Notes under the pieces: model-generated | Told to the model about the DNA's origin: nothing | The model's database searches: none | What the model saw: the letters and a program-made list of their open reading frames with translations, nothing else | Assembly (NCBI RefSeq): GCF_036320655.1 | Contig: NZ_CP143258.1 | Coordinates: 496,001-560,000, forward strand | From: Porphyromonas pogonae | GTDB lineage: Bacteria; Bacteroidota; Bacteroidia; Bacteroidales; Porphyromonadaceae | DNA length: 64,000 nucleotides | Direction of reading: 5' to 3' | Position numbers and translations under genes: made by a program | Part shown: one piece after another, positions 26,378 through 35,173 of the stretch | Numbering within the stretch: position 1 is the stretch's first letter | Layout of the letters: the number at the start of each line of letters is the position of its first letter

Positions 26378-27541
26378 CTATTTGTTGTCAGGTTTATTGC
26401 GCATCACCAGCATCGGTGTACCTGAGTGATAGAGCATCCTGCGAGCCATACTGGGGTTAAACAGCTTGGCAAAGAATCCACGCTCATAAGTATTGACCAC
26501 GATAAGATCAATATGTTCGCGATTGATAAACTTCTCCAACGCCTCTCCAAAATCACCTTGTTCTAATTGGTTCACTTCAATCTCCCGTGTGGGGTAGTGT
26601 CTGAGGTGATAATCTTTGATTGCTTCGAGCTGTATTTGGTTCCACTCTTTGCCCTCACCGAGTGATATGTTGAAGATATGGAATTTAGGATTGTGATGTC
26701 CCAGTAATTTGATGAAGCTTTCAAAGAGCAGCAGGTCATTTTGCTTCATGCTCGTTGCTACGGCCACTTCTTTTACTTTAGCAAGATCATCGAAAGGTGT
26801 TCCTTCCGGCACCACAAGTACGGGTACTTTGCTGGAGTCTATCACCTCTGCCGCTACACTACCGATGAGGTCACTGTCTTTCTTGCCTTTGCCTCGGGTT
26901 CCCATCACAATCACTACCGGTCTGTGGCGTTTGGCATAGCCCAAGATCACATCTTCGGGTGTGCCGTCTCTCAGCAGAGTCTTGAAGTTGACTTGAGGTA
27001 TTGTGCCTTGCGCCATGAGGTCATTGAGATCTCTTTTCAGCTTTTCCATATCGCTCATCACCTGTTTCATTTCTTCCTTCAGGTTGAGTTCCGTAGAGAG
27101 TTGCACGGCAGTAATGTCTTCTATCATCATGGGGCTGGGGATAAAAGGCGTGTAATAAGCATGTATCAACACCACATTCAGTCCCCTTCGGGCAGCATAG
27201 TTGATTCCTATCTTACAAATACGGAGGGTGTAGTCACTGAAGTCGATGGGGATAAGTACAAAGTTGTTGTCTTTCTCATCTTCCTCTTTGTCATAGTCTG
27301 TTTCGGGTGTTTGTGCGTCTTCTTCCAGTTGTTCGTTCCAGTGCATGTTCTCAATGATGTTGAGGGCTTTGGGCAGATCCTTCTCGCTGATACGTACTCT
27401 TACTCCTGCAGACACCATTGGTTGCAACTGATTGATGTTCGTCAGGAATACTTCTATGCCTTCGCTCTCGAGTATAGTTTTAAGTATTTCGGCTTTTTCG
27501 TAAGTGTGAATCGCCACTGTTACAAGTTTATTCTCTTCCAT
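26378..27541 (-). CDS. DUF2007 domain fused to two universal-stress-protein domains
   Basis: 387 residues. Residues about 1-70 are a DUF2007-type module (IHTYEKAEILKTILESEG, SAGVRVRISEKDLPKALNII), similar to that of the gene at 19239. An acidic linker (about 72-92) leads to a first UspA domain with IPIDFSDYTLR and the ATP-binding pattern MGTRGKGKKDSDLIGSVAAEV (split Gly motif G-2x-G-9x-GS), then a second Usp-like domain (about 255-380), ending HSGTPMLVMRN, in which the ATP motif is lost. It is probably a cytosolic stress-linked nucleotide sensor; the role of the N-terminal module is unknown. Confidence 0.85.
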   Translation of the reverse strand: MEENKLVTVAIHTYEKAEILKTILESEGIEVFLTNINQLQPMVSAGVRVRISEKDLPKALNIIENMHWNEQLEEDAQTPETDYDKEEDEKDNNFVLIPIDFSDYTLRICKIGINYAARRGLNVVLIHAYYTPFIPSPMMIEDITAVQLSTELNLKEEMKQVMSDMEKLKRDLNDLMAQGTIPQVNFKTLLRDGTPEDVILGYAKRHRPVVIVMGTRGKGKKDSDLIGSVAAEVIDSSKVPVLVVPEGTPFDDLAKVKEVAVATSMKQNDLLLFESFIKLLGHHNPKFHIFNISLGEGKEWNQIQLEAIKDYHLRHYPTREIEVNQLEQGDFGEALEKFINREHIDLIVVNTYERGFFAKLFNPSMARRMLYHSGTPMLVMRNKPDNK

Positions 27542-27722
27542 AATATGTAAAGTTAAATGTGTTTCAATTTAAAAAATCAAGCCGTGATTATCATGCTCTT
27601 GATGCAAGCGGGAAACTAGCTCAAAAGGGGAGCACCTATGATCATTTATTCCTTTTTAATATAAACAATAGCCTCAAAATATTAGTTCATTTTGCTTCCG
27701 TGTTTAAGCTACGGTCGCAATC

Positions 27723-27756
27723 ATTGTGGTAGATACGTCAAAAAGGCTTAACTTTG
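27723..27756 (+). promoter_or_regulatory. Probable rfbC promoter
   Basis: TTG at 27724-27726, 22 nt, then TAACTTTG at 27749-27756, 24 nt upstream of the ATG at 27781. Slightly long spacing for the Bacteroidota consensus. Confidence 0.5.
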
Positions 27757-27780
27757 AATCGGACAAACACAAGTAATATT

Positions 27781-28344
27781 ATGGAATTTCGTACAACTTC
27801 GCTCAGCGGAGTTTATCTCATCATCCCCAAAGTCATGGGAGATCACCGCGGATATTTTATGGAGTTCTTCCTCAAAGAACAGTTTGAGCAGAATATCGGC
27901 ACGATCAACTTTGTACAGGAAAACGAATCATTCTCCACACGAGGAGTACTCAGAGGATTGCATCTTCAGCGCGGTACTCATAGCCAAGCCAAACTGATAC
28001 GTTGCGTTTCTGGCTCTTTTGTGGATGTGGTAGTAGATCTGCGTGCAGGATCCCCCACTTATGGACAAACGTTTGTTACCGTGCTTTCTGCTGAGAATAA
28101 GCATCAGCTCTTTGTCCCTCGCGGGTTTGCGCACGGATTCCTTGTCACTTCCGATACAGCCATAGCGCAGTACAAAGTAGACAATGCTTACTCCCCACAA
28201 AGCGAATGCTCAGTGCGCTACGACGATGAGGACCTGGCTATAGACTGGGAGGGTTACGGGGTGAGCAAGCCAGAGTTTAAACTTTCCGACAAAGACCTCA
28301 AGGGCATTCCTTTCAGAGAGTTTTGCCCCGAGCCCGTATTGTAG
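27781..28344 (+). CDS. rfbC: dTDP-4-dehydrorhamnose 3,5-epimerase
   Basis: 187 residues from ATG 27781. RmlC cupin family: catalytic His in GVLRGLHLQR, QAKLIRCVSG, VPRGFAHGFLV and the Tyr in QYKVDNAYSP are all present. It makes the L-rhamnose donor precursor for surface polysaccharide. The usual partners rmlA, rmlB and rmlD are not in this window, so the gene is unlinked. A two-stem terminator follows near 28466. Confidence 0.94.
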   Translation: MEFRTTSLSGVYLIIPKVMGDHRGYFMEFFLKEQFEQNIGTINFVQENESFSTRGVLRGLHLQRGTHSQAKLIRCVSGSFVDVVVDLRAGSPTYGQTFVTVLSAENKHQLFVPRGFAHGFLVTSDTAIAQYKVDNAYSPQSECSVRYDDEDLAIDWEGYGVSKPEFKLSDKDLKGIPFREFCPEPVL

Positions 28345-28465
28345 ATACACCCACCCTGCGGCTTTGTACACGGGTATTATCAGCTTAAAGGCTATTATTC
28401 ATTACGATGCAATAAATCCTATCGCCATGCTGTGAATGTTTATTTCATAAAAATGCTTATATTGC

Positions 28466-28540
28466 ATCCCGAAAATAGGATTCCGAGATAATTGCTCCCG
28501 ATATTCAAGCGGAGCAGTAGTTCGGGATTCTTTTTATTTT
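28466..28540 (+). terminator. Two-stem terminator-like element between rfbC and greA
   Basis: The outer stem ATCCCGAA (28466-28473) / TTCGGGAT (28521-28528) encloses an inner stem TGCTCC (28493-28498) / GGAGCA (28511-28516). A T-run follows directly. Its distance from the rfbC stop (about 120 nt) and its nesting also leave room for a structured leader of greA. Confidence 0.6.
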
Positions 28541-28576
28541 AATGAACATTAGGAAAATAAATTAATAACTAACTAT

Positions 28577-29047
28577 ATGGGATATTCTTATATGACCAAG
28601 GAAGGCTACGAGAAAGTCTTGGCCGAAATCAACGAACTGGAATCCGTGCAAAGACCGGAGATCTCACGGCAGATTGCCGAAGCACGTGACAAAGGGGATT
28701 TATCGGAAAACGCCGAATACGATGCTGCCAAAGAGGCACAAGGTATACTTGAAGCCAAAATATCGCAGCTCAAAGGTGTTATTGCCAACGCCCGCATCAT
28801 AGATGAGTCGCAGGTGGGCACTGACAGTGTACAGATACTCAACAAGGTAACCATCAAAAACACCAAAAACGGTACGCAGATGACTTACACCCTGGTATCA
28901 GACTCTGAGGCAAACTTGAAAGAAAACAAAATCTCCGTAAACACTCCCATTGCCAAGGGACTTATGGGGAAAAAAGTGGGAGATGTGGTAGAGATCACAG
29001 TGCCTTCAGGCGTAGTTACGTTTGAGATTATAGATATTGCGCTATAA
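28577..29047 (+). CDS. greA: Transcription elongation factor GreA
   Basis: 156 residues, normal length. The N-terminal coiled coil carries SENAEYDAAKEAQ and the acidic tip (DKGDLSENAEYD) that enters the RNA polymerase secondary channel to stimulate RNA cleavage. The C-terminal FKBP-like domain has VSVNTPIAKGLMGKKVGD-like sequence and ends EITVPSGVVTFEIIDI. The HIT gene follows 73 bp downstream. Confidence 0.97.
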   Translation: MGYSYMTKEGYEKVLAEINELESVQRPEISRQIAEARDKGDLSENAEYDAAKEAQGILEAKISQLKGVIANARIIDESQVGTDSVQILNKVTIKNTKNGTQMTYTLVSDSEANLKENKISVNTPIAKGLMGKKVGDVVEITVPSGVVTFEIIDIAL

Positions 29048-29120
29048 CTTCCCCAAACAAACGGGTACGGACTCTTTTTTCGGTAGAGTGCCATATCCTC
29101 TTCATAAAAACACATAAGCC

Positions 29121-29513
29121 ATGTCAAGTATTTTCAGTAAAATAATAGCAGGTGAGATACCCTCACACCGCATAGCCGAGTCTGATAAGTTCTATGCCTT
29201 TCTTGATATAGAGCCCATTGCTCCGGGACACACCCTGGTTGTCCCCAAGAAAGAAGTCGACTATATCTTTGACCTTGATGACGAAACCTTGGGAGAACTC
29301 ATGATCTTTGCCAAGAAAGTAGCCAAAGGTATCCAAAAGGCTATTGAGTGCAAGCGCGTAGCAGTAGCCGTGATAGGGCTTGAAGTACCGCACGCCCACA
29401 TCCACCTCGTACCCATAGAGCAAGAGGGCGATTTGGACTTCAAGAAACCAAGGCTGTCTTATACCCGTGACGAACTCGCAAGGATAGGAGATCGCATCAG
29501 AGAGCAGGTATAA
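29121..29513 (+). CDS. HIT-family nucleotide hydrolase or transferase
   Basis: 130 residues, Hint-like branch. It begins SSIFSKIIAGEIPSHRIAES, has HTLVVPKKEVDYIFDLDD, and the histidine triad HAHIHLVPI near residue 93. It hydrolyses AMP-lysine or similar purine phosphoramidates; the physiological substrate is unknown. It is followed by ugd 40 bp downstream on the same strand. Confidence 0.93.
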   Translation: MSSIFSKIIAGEIPSHRIAESDKFYAFLDIEPIAPGHTLVVPKKEVDYIFDLDDETLGELMIFAKKVAKGIQKAIECKRVAVAVIGLEVPHAHIHLVPIEQEGDLDFKKPRLSYTRDELARIGDRIREQV

Positions 29514-29553
29514 TATATTTGCCATAAACTATAAACAACACTTCCCCCTTCTT

Positions 29554-30873
29554 ATGAATATTGCTATCATAGGCATCGGATACGTCGGGCTCGTGAGTGC
29601 TGCATGCTTTGCAGAGCTGGGTGCCACCGTATACTGCGTGGACGTAGACGAAGATAAAATAGAGAAACTCAAGAGCGGTATCATCCCCATCTATGAGCCG
29701 GGTCTCGATACCTTGGTGCGTCATGGCATGGAAGCCGGTCAGCTACACTTCAGCACATCCATCAGTGAGGTGTTGCCCCATGTGGAAATCGTGTTTAGTG
29801 CTGTAGGTACGCCTCCTGATGAAGACGGATCGGCAGATTTGCGCTATGTACTCGACGTAGCCCATACCATCGGCCGCAGTCTCGAAAAGTATTGTCTCGT
29901 CGTTACCAAGAGCACAGTACCCGTGGGTACCTCACGGCTTGTCAAGCAAGCTATCCAAGAGGAGCTCTATGCTCGCGGCCGTACAGATCTTGAATTTGAT
30001 GTGGCTTCCAATCCCGAGTTCCTCAAAGAGGGCAATGCTATCAACGACTTCATGAAACCCGACCGTGTAGTAGTGGGCATAGAGTCCGAGCGTGCCCGTG
30101 AGCTCATGACCAATCTGTACAAGCCTATCCAGCTCAATAACTTTAGAGTATTGTTTATGGATATCCCCTCTGCCGAGATGACCAAATATGCTGCCAATGC
30201 CATGCTAGCTACCCGCATCAGCTTTATGAACGATGTGGCCAACCTGTGTGAACTCGTGGGAGCCGATGTCAATATGGTGCGGCAAGGTATAGGCTCCGAT
30301 ACCCGTATAGGCAACAAGTTTCTTTATCCCGGCTGTGGATACGGAGGATCATGCTTCCCGAAAGATGTCAAAGCTCTCATTCATACAGCTCGGCTCAATG
30401 GATATAGCATGAGAGTGCTTGAAGCTGTAGAAGAGGTCAATCATGACCAAAAGAAGATTCTTTTCAATAAGTTTCACAATCATTTCCAAGGAAATCTCCA
30501 CGGTAAAAAAGCAGCGGTATGGGGGCTTGCCTTCAAGCCCGGCACTGATGATATGCGTGAAGCTCCCGCCATGGAACTTATTGAGGATCTCCTCCAAGCA
30601 GGTTGTGAAGTAGCAGTGTATGATCCGGTAGCCATGGACGAAGGCAAGCGACGCATAGGAGACAAAGTACGCTATGCCGATGATATCTATGATGCAGCCC
30701 TTGATGCCGATGTTATTTTCCATGTCACAGAATGGAAACAATTCCGCATGCCATCATGGGGAGTGATCAAGAAATCTATGCGTACACCGTTGGTGATCGA
30801 TGGACGCAATGTCTTCGACAATTCGTTGGAGCAGTACGGCATCACCTGTCTGGGCATAGGTGTGGGAGTGTAG
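29554..30873 (+). CDS. ugd: UDP-glucose 6-dehydrogenase
   Basis: 439 residues. It oxidises UDP-glucose to UDP-glucuronate with 2 NAD+. N-terminal Rossmann motif GIGYVGLVSAACFAELG, NPEFLKEGNA, central Lys/Asn region EMTKYAANAMLATRISFMN, catalytic Cys in GCGYGGSCFPKD, and C-terminal FKPGTDDMREAPA. It supplies uronic acids for capsule or LPS, together with galE, rfbC and manC in this window, although these are not clustered. A terminator is at 30895. Confidence 0.96.
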   Translation: MNIAIIGIGYVGLVSAACFAELGATVYCVDVDEDKIEKLKSGIIPIYEPGLDTLVRHGMEAGQLHFSTSISEVLPHVEIVFSAVGTPPDEDGSADLRYVLDVAHTIGRSLEKYCLVVTKSTVPVGTSRLVKQAIQEELYARGRTDLEFDVASNPEFLKEGNAINDFMKPDRVVVGIESERARELMTNLYKPIQLNNFRVLFMDIPSAEMTKYAANAMLATRISFMNDVANLCELVGADVNMVRQGIGSDTRIGNKFLYPGCGYGGSCFPKDVKALIHTARLNGYSMRVLEAVEEVNHDQKKILFNKFHNHFQGNLHGKKAAVWGLAFKPGTDDMREAPAMELIEDLLQAGCEVAVYDPVAMDEGKRRIGDKVRYADDIYDAALDADVIFHVTEWKQFRMPSWGVIKKSMRTPLVIDGRNVFDNSLEQYGITCLGIGVGV

Positions 30874-30894
30874 AGTCCCCACCTCTTAGTCCTA

Positions 30895-30944
30895 AGCAAA
30901 AGCTTTTTATTTCCTATATGGAGTAAGGAGCTTTTGCTGTTTTG
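30895..30944 (+). terminator. Terminator after ugd
   Basis: AGCAAAAGCT (30895-30904) pairs perfectly with AGCTTTTGCT (30929-30938), followed by GTTTTG. Confidence 0.8.
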
Positions 30945-31194
30945 TATACCCTGTGTTGATGTACTCTTCATCATCTATACTGATAGGCCTATTAGGCTGT
31001 TTCTTACAGATATAAGTGTCCATTTCTCCATTGGTCTATGAAGTGTCTGGGTGGAGTTGTGGAGTAGTGGTGAGCACAATGGTTACAGAGATGTAAGATG
31101 GTGCACTATAGAAACACGTTACTTCCTTAGAAATATTAGTTTACTTGCTGTTAGTCAATTATATAGATTTTGGTTTTTTTAACGTACAAGGTCT
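30945..31194. other. Intergenic stretch upstream of the HU-related cassette
   Basis: No coding frame or RNA gene recognised. A T-tract (GGTTTTTTTAACG) lies shortly before the cassette promoter. Confidence 0.5.
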
Positions 31195-31226
31195 TGACAA
31201 AGGGGTGTTTGAGGTTGTATATTTGC
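31195..31226 (+). promoter_or_regulatory. Cassette promoter driving the HU-related gene
   Basis: TTGACAAAGGGG, 21 nt in total from TTG to a TATATTTG at 31219-31226, close in sequence to the other four cassette promoters, with GAGGTTG replacing GATGTTG. The HU-related ATG is 90 nt downstream. Confidence 0.75.
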
Positions 31227-31259
31227 ATTGTCGACGCTTTTATTTCACGTCGACATCCT

Positions 31260-31314
31260 ATTTATTTATTCACTTTATAATCATTTATTTATTCACTTTA
31301 TAATCATTTATTTA
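31260..31314. repeat. 23-bp tandem repeat in the 5' leader of the HU-related gene
   Basis: About 2.3 direct copies of a 23-bp unit containing TTATTCACTTTATAATCAT (CACTTTATA starts at 31271 and 31294), ending directly at the start codon. This AT-rich unit would form the 5' untranslated leader. Confidence 0.85.
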
Positions 31315-31316
31315 TT

Positions 31317-31778
31317 ATGTTATTTACTGTAGAAAAAAGAAAAGCTCTTGTGGGCAAGCTCAAAGGAAAAACGGTGTATTACGCCAAGCCCGCACCTACC
31401 CAAACCCTATCTCTACGCACCATCGCCAACGACATTGCAGACTCATGCAGCCTTACTGCTGCGGATGTGGAGGCTACTCTGCACAGACTCAGCTATGTGA
31501 TGAAGCGTGAACTTATGAGCGGTAAGCGTATCAATCTGGGTGATTTGGGCATATTTAGCGTCAGTTTCCGTTCGCAATTTGTGGAGAAAGCCGACGATGT
31601 GGATGCCCGAAAGATTAAGAAACCCAGAGTAGTACTCAGGCAAAACAAGGAGATGCGCATGTGGGCAAAAGATATCACCTTGGCAGTGGAAGACCCCAAA
31701 AACTTCAAGACAAAGAAGCCCGGTGATCATAACCCGGATCCCGGTAATCCCGGTAATAATCCCGGGTCAGGGTTGTAA
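31317..31778 (+). CDS. HU/IHF-related DNA-binding protein with Gly/Pro-rich tail
   Basis: 153 residues. The Bacteroidota HU-related subfamily is longer than classical HU (90 residues). A helical dimerisation part (LRTIANDIADSCSLTAADVEATLHRL) and beta arms (SGKRINLGDLGIFSVSFRS) lead to a C-terminal repetitive tail with NPDPGNPGNNPGSGL. It is expected to be a dimeric, cytosolic, DNA-bending protein. It lies inside a repeat cassette: the shared promoter is upstream, a terminator is at 31828, and a six-site palindrome array is at 31922. It is the only one of the five cassettes with a clear gene, so it is a candidate for the array-binding protein (inference). Confidence 0.85.
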   Translation: MLFTVEKRKALVGKLKGKTVYYAKPAPTQTLSLRTIANDIADSCSLTAADVEATLHRLSYVMKRELMSGKRINLGDLGIFSVSFRSQFVEKADDVDARKIKKPRVVLRQNKEMRMWAKDITLAVEDPKNFKTKKPGDHNPDPGNPGNNPGSGL

Positions 31779-31827
31779 AACCGACTCGAATCTCCCCTAA
31801 TTAACAACATACACATACACTCTCACC

Positions 31828-31872
31828 ACGGCTCCGAAGGCGAATATGGCTTTCGGAGCCGTTTTCTTTTTC
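31828..31872 (+). terminator. Terminator of the HU-related gene
   Basis: ACGGCTCCGAA (31828-31838) pairs perfectly with TTCGGAGCCGT (31852-31862), followed by a T-rich tail. Confidence 0.88.
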
Positions 31873-31921
31873 CTCTTTTACCAGACAAATGTATCTATGT
31901 TATGGCTCAACGTCCTCTATG

Positions 31922-32043
31922 TATTAGCTAAAATACTTTCCTGCTTTAGTTAAAACACAGCCGTGCTTTAGTTAAGACACGCTTGTATTACAGTTAAAAC
32001 GTTTTGGTGCTTTAACTAAGACACAAAGCTGTTTTAGTTATGA
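31922..32043. repeat. Six-unit phased palindrome array (31.9 kb)
   Basis: Central tetranucleotides start at 31926 (AGCT), 31948, 31970, 31992 (AGTT), 32014 (AACT) and 32036 (AGTT): six sites at exactly 22 bp. Sites are of the TTTTARYTAAAA type, some with one or two outer mismatches. It lies about 50 bp after the HU-related terminator. Confidence 0.9.
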
Positions 32044-32555
32044 TACACTCATTGTCGGGAATCGAAGTTACTCCCCGCTCCATAACTCTTCGTTTGGTCT
32101 TTTCTTTTCCAAATAAGTTCGAATCATGAACATAGGATGCATGTAAATTTGATTTTTTTCTCATTTGGGGCTTTCCTTTTGCTACAATTGTGCTTTAGTA
32201 TGGGCTTGTTTCAGTCTGTTATGGGTGAATTGCACCTTTCCTTACTTGTTTTTGCTGTCAAAAAGATAGGTCTGGTCGGTCCTTTTTGCCCCTTTTACAT
32301 GAGTTCTTTCCATCTTTGGGCAGCCCATTTCGGGCAATGAATTTGTCTGATGGATGTGTCCGGATAGCAGGGAAAAACTATGCCGGAATATGAAAAAGAG
32401 CGCTGCCTGCACTTTTGTCCTTTTTTTACGCTGTAAAATGCCGAAATCTGTAGGTTTGTTAGCAATTGGATCATGATAAAAAGCAAAAAAATCATAAAAA
32501 AATGTTACCTTAGTGGCTTAAACGTAGTTAGACCTAAAAGCGTTTCAAAAATAAA
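32044..32555. other. Intergenic region before gyrA
   Basis: AT-rich, with no supported frame on either strand. It must hold the gyrA promoter; TACCTTAG near 32508 is a weak -7 candidate. Nothing else recognised. Confidence 0.45.
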
Positions 32556-35138
32556 ATGATCGATCAAGAAGACAGAATTATAGACATCAACATTGAGGAC
32601 GAGATGAAGACAGCGTACATTGACTATTCAATGTCCGTAATCGTGTCTCGTGCTCTGCCTGATGTTCGTGATGGATTCAAACCCGTACACCGCCGTGTGT
32701 TGTATGCGATGAATGATATGGGTAACACCTTTACCAATCCCACCAAGAAGTCTGCCAAGGCAGTAGGTGAGGTTATCGCTAAATACCACCCTCATGGCGA
32801 CTCTTCAGTATACATGACCATAGTGCGTCTGGCACAGCCATGGAGCTTGCGCTACCCGCTGGTGCAGGGACAAGGTAACTTCGGGTCCATAGACGGTGAC
32901 TCACCGGCAGCTATGCGTTATACCGAGGCTCGTCTCAGCGAGATAGCAGGTGAGATGCTGAAGGATATCGACAAGGAGACTGTGGATTTTCAAAACAACT
33001 TCGACGATACTATACTCGAGCCCACGGTGCTTCCCACACGCATACCCAACTTGCTTATCAATGGCGCTGCGGGTATCGCTGTAGGTATGGCTACCAATAT
33101 GCCTCCCCACAACCTCTCCGAGTGTATAGACGGGTGTGTGGCGTATATAGAATCCGAGGGTGAGATCGATATAGAAGGTCTCATGCAGCATATCAAGGCT
33201 CCCGACTTTCCCACAGGAGGGTTTATATACGGATACGCAGGTGTAAGGGATGCCTTCCATACTGGGCGAGGCAGGGTAGTGATCAGAAGCCGTGCCGAGA
33301 TAGAGCAATACAACAACCATGAGCGTATCATCGTGTCAGAGATACCGTACCAAGTAAATAAGGCCGAGCTTGTAGGTGGTATAGCACAGCTGATATCCGA
33401 CAAGAAGATCGACGGTATATCGAATATCTCCGATGAGTCGAACCGCAAGGGTATCAGAGTAGTGATAGACGTCAAGAAAGACGCCAATGCATCTGTGGTA
33501 CTCAACAAATTGTACAAGATGACCCCGTTGCAGAGCTCATTCTCTGTCAATAACATCGCTTTGGTCAATGGACGCCCCCAGCTGCTAAACCTCAAAGACC
33601 TCATACGCGAATTTATAGATCACCGCCATGATGTGGTGACACGTCGCTGCGAGTACGAGCTACGCAAAGCGCAGGAGCGTGCTCACATCCTCGAGGGGTT
33701 GCTTATTGCTGTTGATAATATAGACGAAGTGATCAACATCATCAGAGGATCACAGAATGCTCAGATAGCTCAGGAGCGACTCATAGAGCGTTTCCATCTC
33801 ACCGAGATACAGGCTCGTGCCATTGTGGACATGCGTCTCAGGGCTCTTACCGGTCTTGAGAGAGACAAGCTCAGGGCTGAGTTTGACGAGCTGATGAACT
33901 CCATCAAATACCTCGAAGAGTTGCTTGGCGACAAAGTGCTGCGTATGAACGTAGTGAAGCAAGAGCTCGTAGCCATCAAAGAAAAATACGGCGATGAGCG
34001 TCGCAGTGAAATTGTATATGCTTCGGAGGAGTTCAACCCCGAAGACTTCTATGCCGATGATGAAATGATCATCACCATATCACACCTGGGATACATCAAG
34101 CGTACTCCGCTGTCGGAGTTCCATACACAGGGACGTGGCGGTGTAGGCTCCAAGGGTGCTGACTCCAGAGACGAAGACTTTGTAGAGTATATTTACCCGG
34201 CCTCCATGCACGCTACCATGATGCTGTTTACCGCTATGGGACGTTGCTACTGGCTCAAGGTGTATGAGATCCCTGAGGGAAGCAAAAACTCCAAAGGACG
34301 TGCCATACAAAACCTGCTCAACATCGAGTCCGGTGACCGTATCAATGCCTTTATACGTGTCAAGAACCTTACCACCGACACCGAGTTTGTAAACTCTCAC
34401 TATCTCATGTTCTGTACCAAGCGAGGCATTATCAAGAAAACACTTCTCGAGGCTTATTCAAGACCTCGTGCCAATGGTGTGATAGCCATCAACCTTGCCG
34501 AGGACGACAACCTGGTGAGTGTACGCATGACCAATGGTAATAGCCAGATCGTGGTAGCCAACAAGAACGGACGTGCCATACGCTTCCATGAGTCTGCCAT
34601 ACGCCCCACCGGTCGTACTGCCATGGGTGTAAAGGGTATGACCCTGGACAATGATGGTATAGACGAAGTGATAGGTATGATATCCATCAAGTACCCGGAA
34701 GAGGAAACTATCTTGGTGGTGAGCGAGAAGGGATTTGGTAAGCGCTCCAATATCGAGGATTACAGAATAACCAACCGTGGCGGTAAGGGCGTGAAAACGC
34801 TGAATATTACCGATAAAACGGGTAAGCTGGTAGACATACGCTCGGTAACGGACGACTTTGACCTCATGATCATCAACAAGAGTGGTGTAGCTATACGTGT
34901 CAAAGTAAGAGATATCAATGTGATAGGCCGTGCCACTCAGGGCGTAAGGCTCATCAATCTGGACAAACGTAGCGATGAGATCGCCTCTGTATGCCGTGTG
35001 ATATCGGAAGACGAGATTGAGGAAGAAGCTCAAGAAGAAATAAAAGAGAAAATGCAGGATAATAATGAAGAGCAGTCGGATGTTATAGAAAAAGATGTCC
35101 CTACTGATTTATTTGATTCCGATGCTGAAGATATTTAA
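32556..35138 (+). CDS. gyrA: DNA gyrase subunit A
   Basis: 860 residues, normal size. It forms A2B2 gyrase with GyrB (not in this window) and breaks DNA through the Tyr in AAMRYTEARL. N-terminal winged-helix region: YHPHGDSSVYMTIVRLAQ, with Ser83 conserved but position 87, Asp in E. coli, being Met (codon ATG). The GyrA box that allows wrapping is QGRGGVG, a variant of QRRGGKG. The C-terminal beta-pinwheel is complete and ends in a long acidic tail. The TPR gene follows 35 bp downstream. Confidence 0.97.
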   Translation: MIDQEDRIIDINIEDEMKTAYIDYSMSVIVSRALPDVRDGFKPVHRRVLYAMNDMGNTFTNPTKKSAKAVGEVIAKYHPHGDSSVYMTIVRLAQPWSLRYPLVQGQGNFGSIDGDSPAAMRYTEARLSEIAGEMLKDIDKETVDFQNNFDDTILEPTVLPTRIPNLLINGAAGIAVGMATNMPPHNLSECIDGCVAYIESEGEIDIEGLMQHIKAPDFPTGGFIYGYAGVRDAFHTGRGRVVIRSRAEIEQYNNHERIIVSEIPYQVNKAELVGGIAQLISDKKIDGISNISDESNRKGIRVVIDVKKDANASVVLNKLYKMTPLQSSFSVNNIALVNGRPQLLNLKDLIREFIDHRHDVVTRRCEYELRKAQERAHILEGLLIAVDNIDEVINIIRGSQNAQIAQERLIERFHLTEIQARAIVDMRLRALTGLERDKLRAEFDELMNSIKYLEELLGDKVLRMNVVKQELVAIKEKYGDERRSEIVYASEEFNPEDFYADDEMIITISHLGYIKRTPLSEFHTQGRGGVGSKGADSRDEDFVEYIYPASMHATMMLFTAMGRCYWLKVYEIPEGSKNSKGRAIQNLLNIESGDRINAFIRVKNLTTDTEFVNSHYLMFCTKRGIIKKTLLEAYSRPRANGVIAINLAEDDNLVSVRMTNGNSQIVVANKNGRAIRFHESAIRPTGRTAMGVKGMTLDNDGIDEVIGMISIKYPEEETILVVSEKGFGKRSNIEDYRITNRGGKGVKTLNITDKTGKLVDIRSVTDDFDLMIINKSGVAIRVKVRDINVIGRATQGVRLINLDKRSDEIASVCRVISEDEIEEEAQEEIKEKMQDNNEEQSDVIEKDVPTDLFDSDAEDI

Positions 35139-35173
35139 ATTTGATAAAACAAACTAATTAACAAGACTGAACA

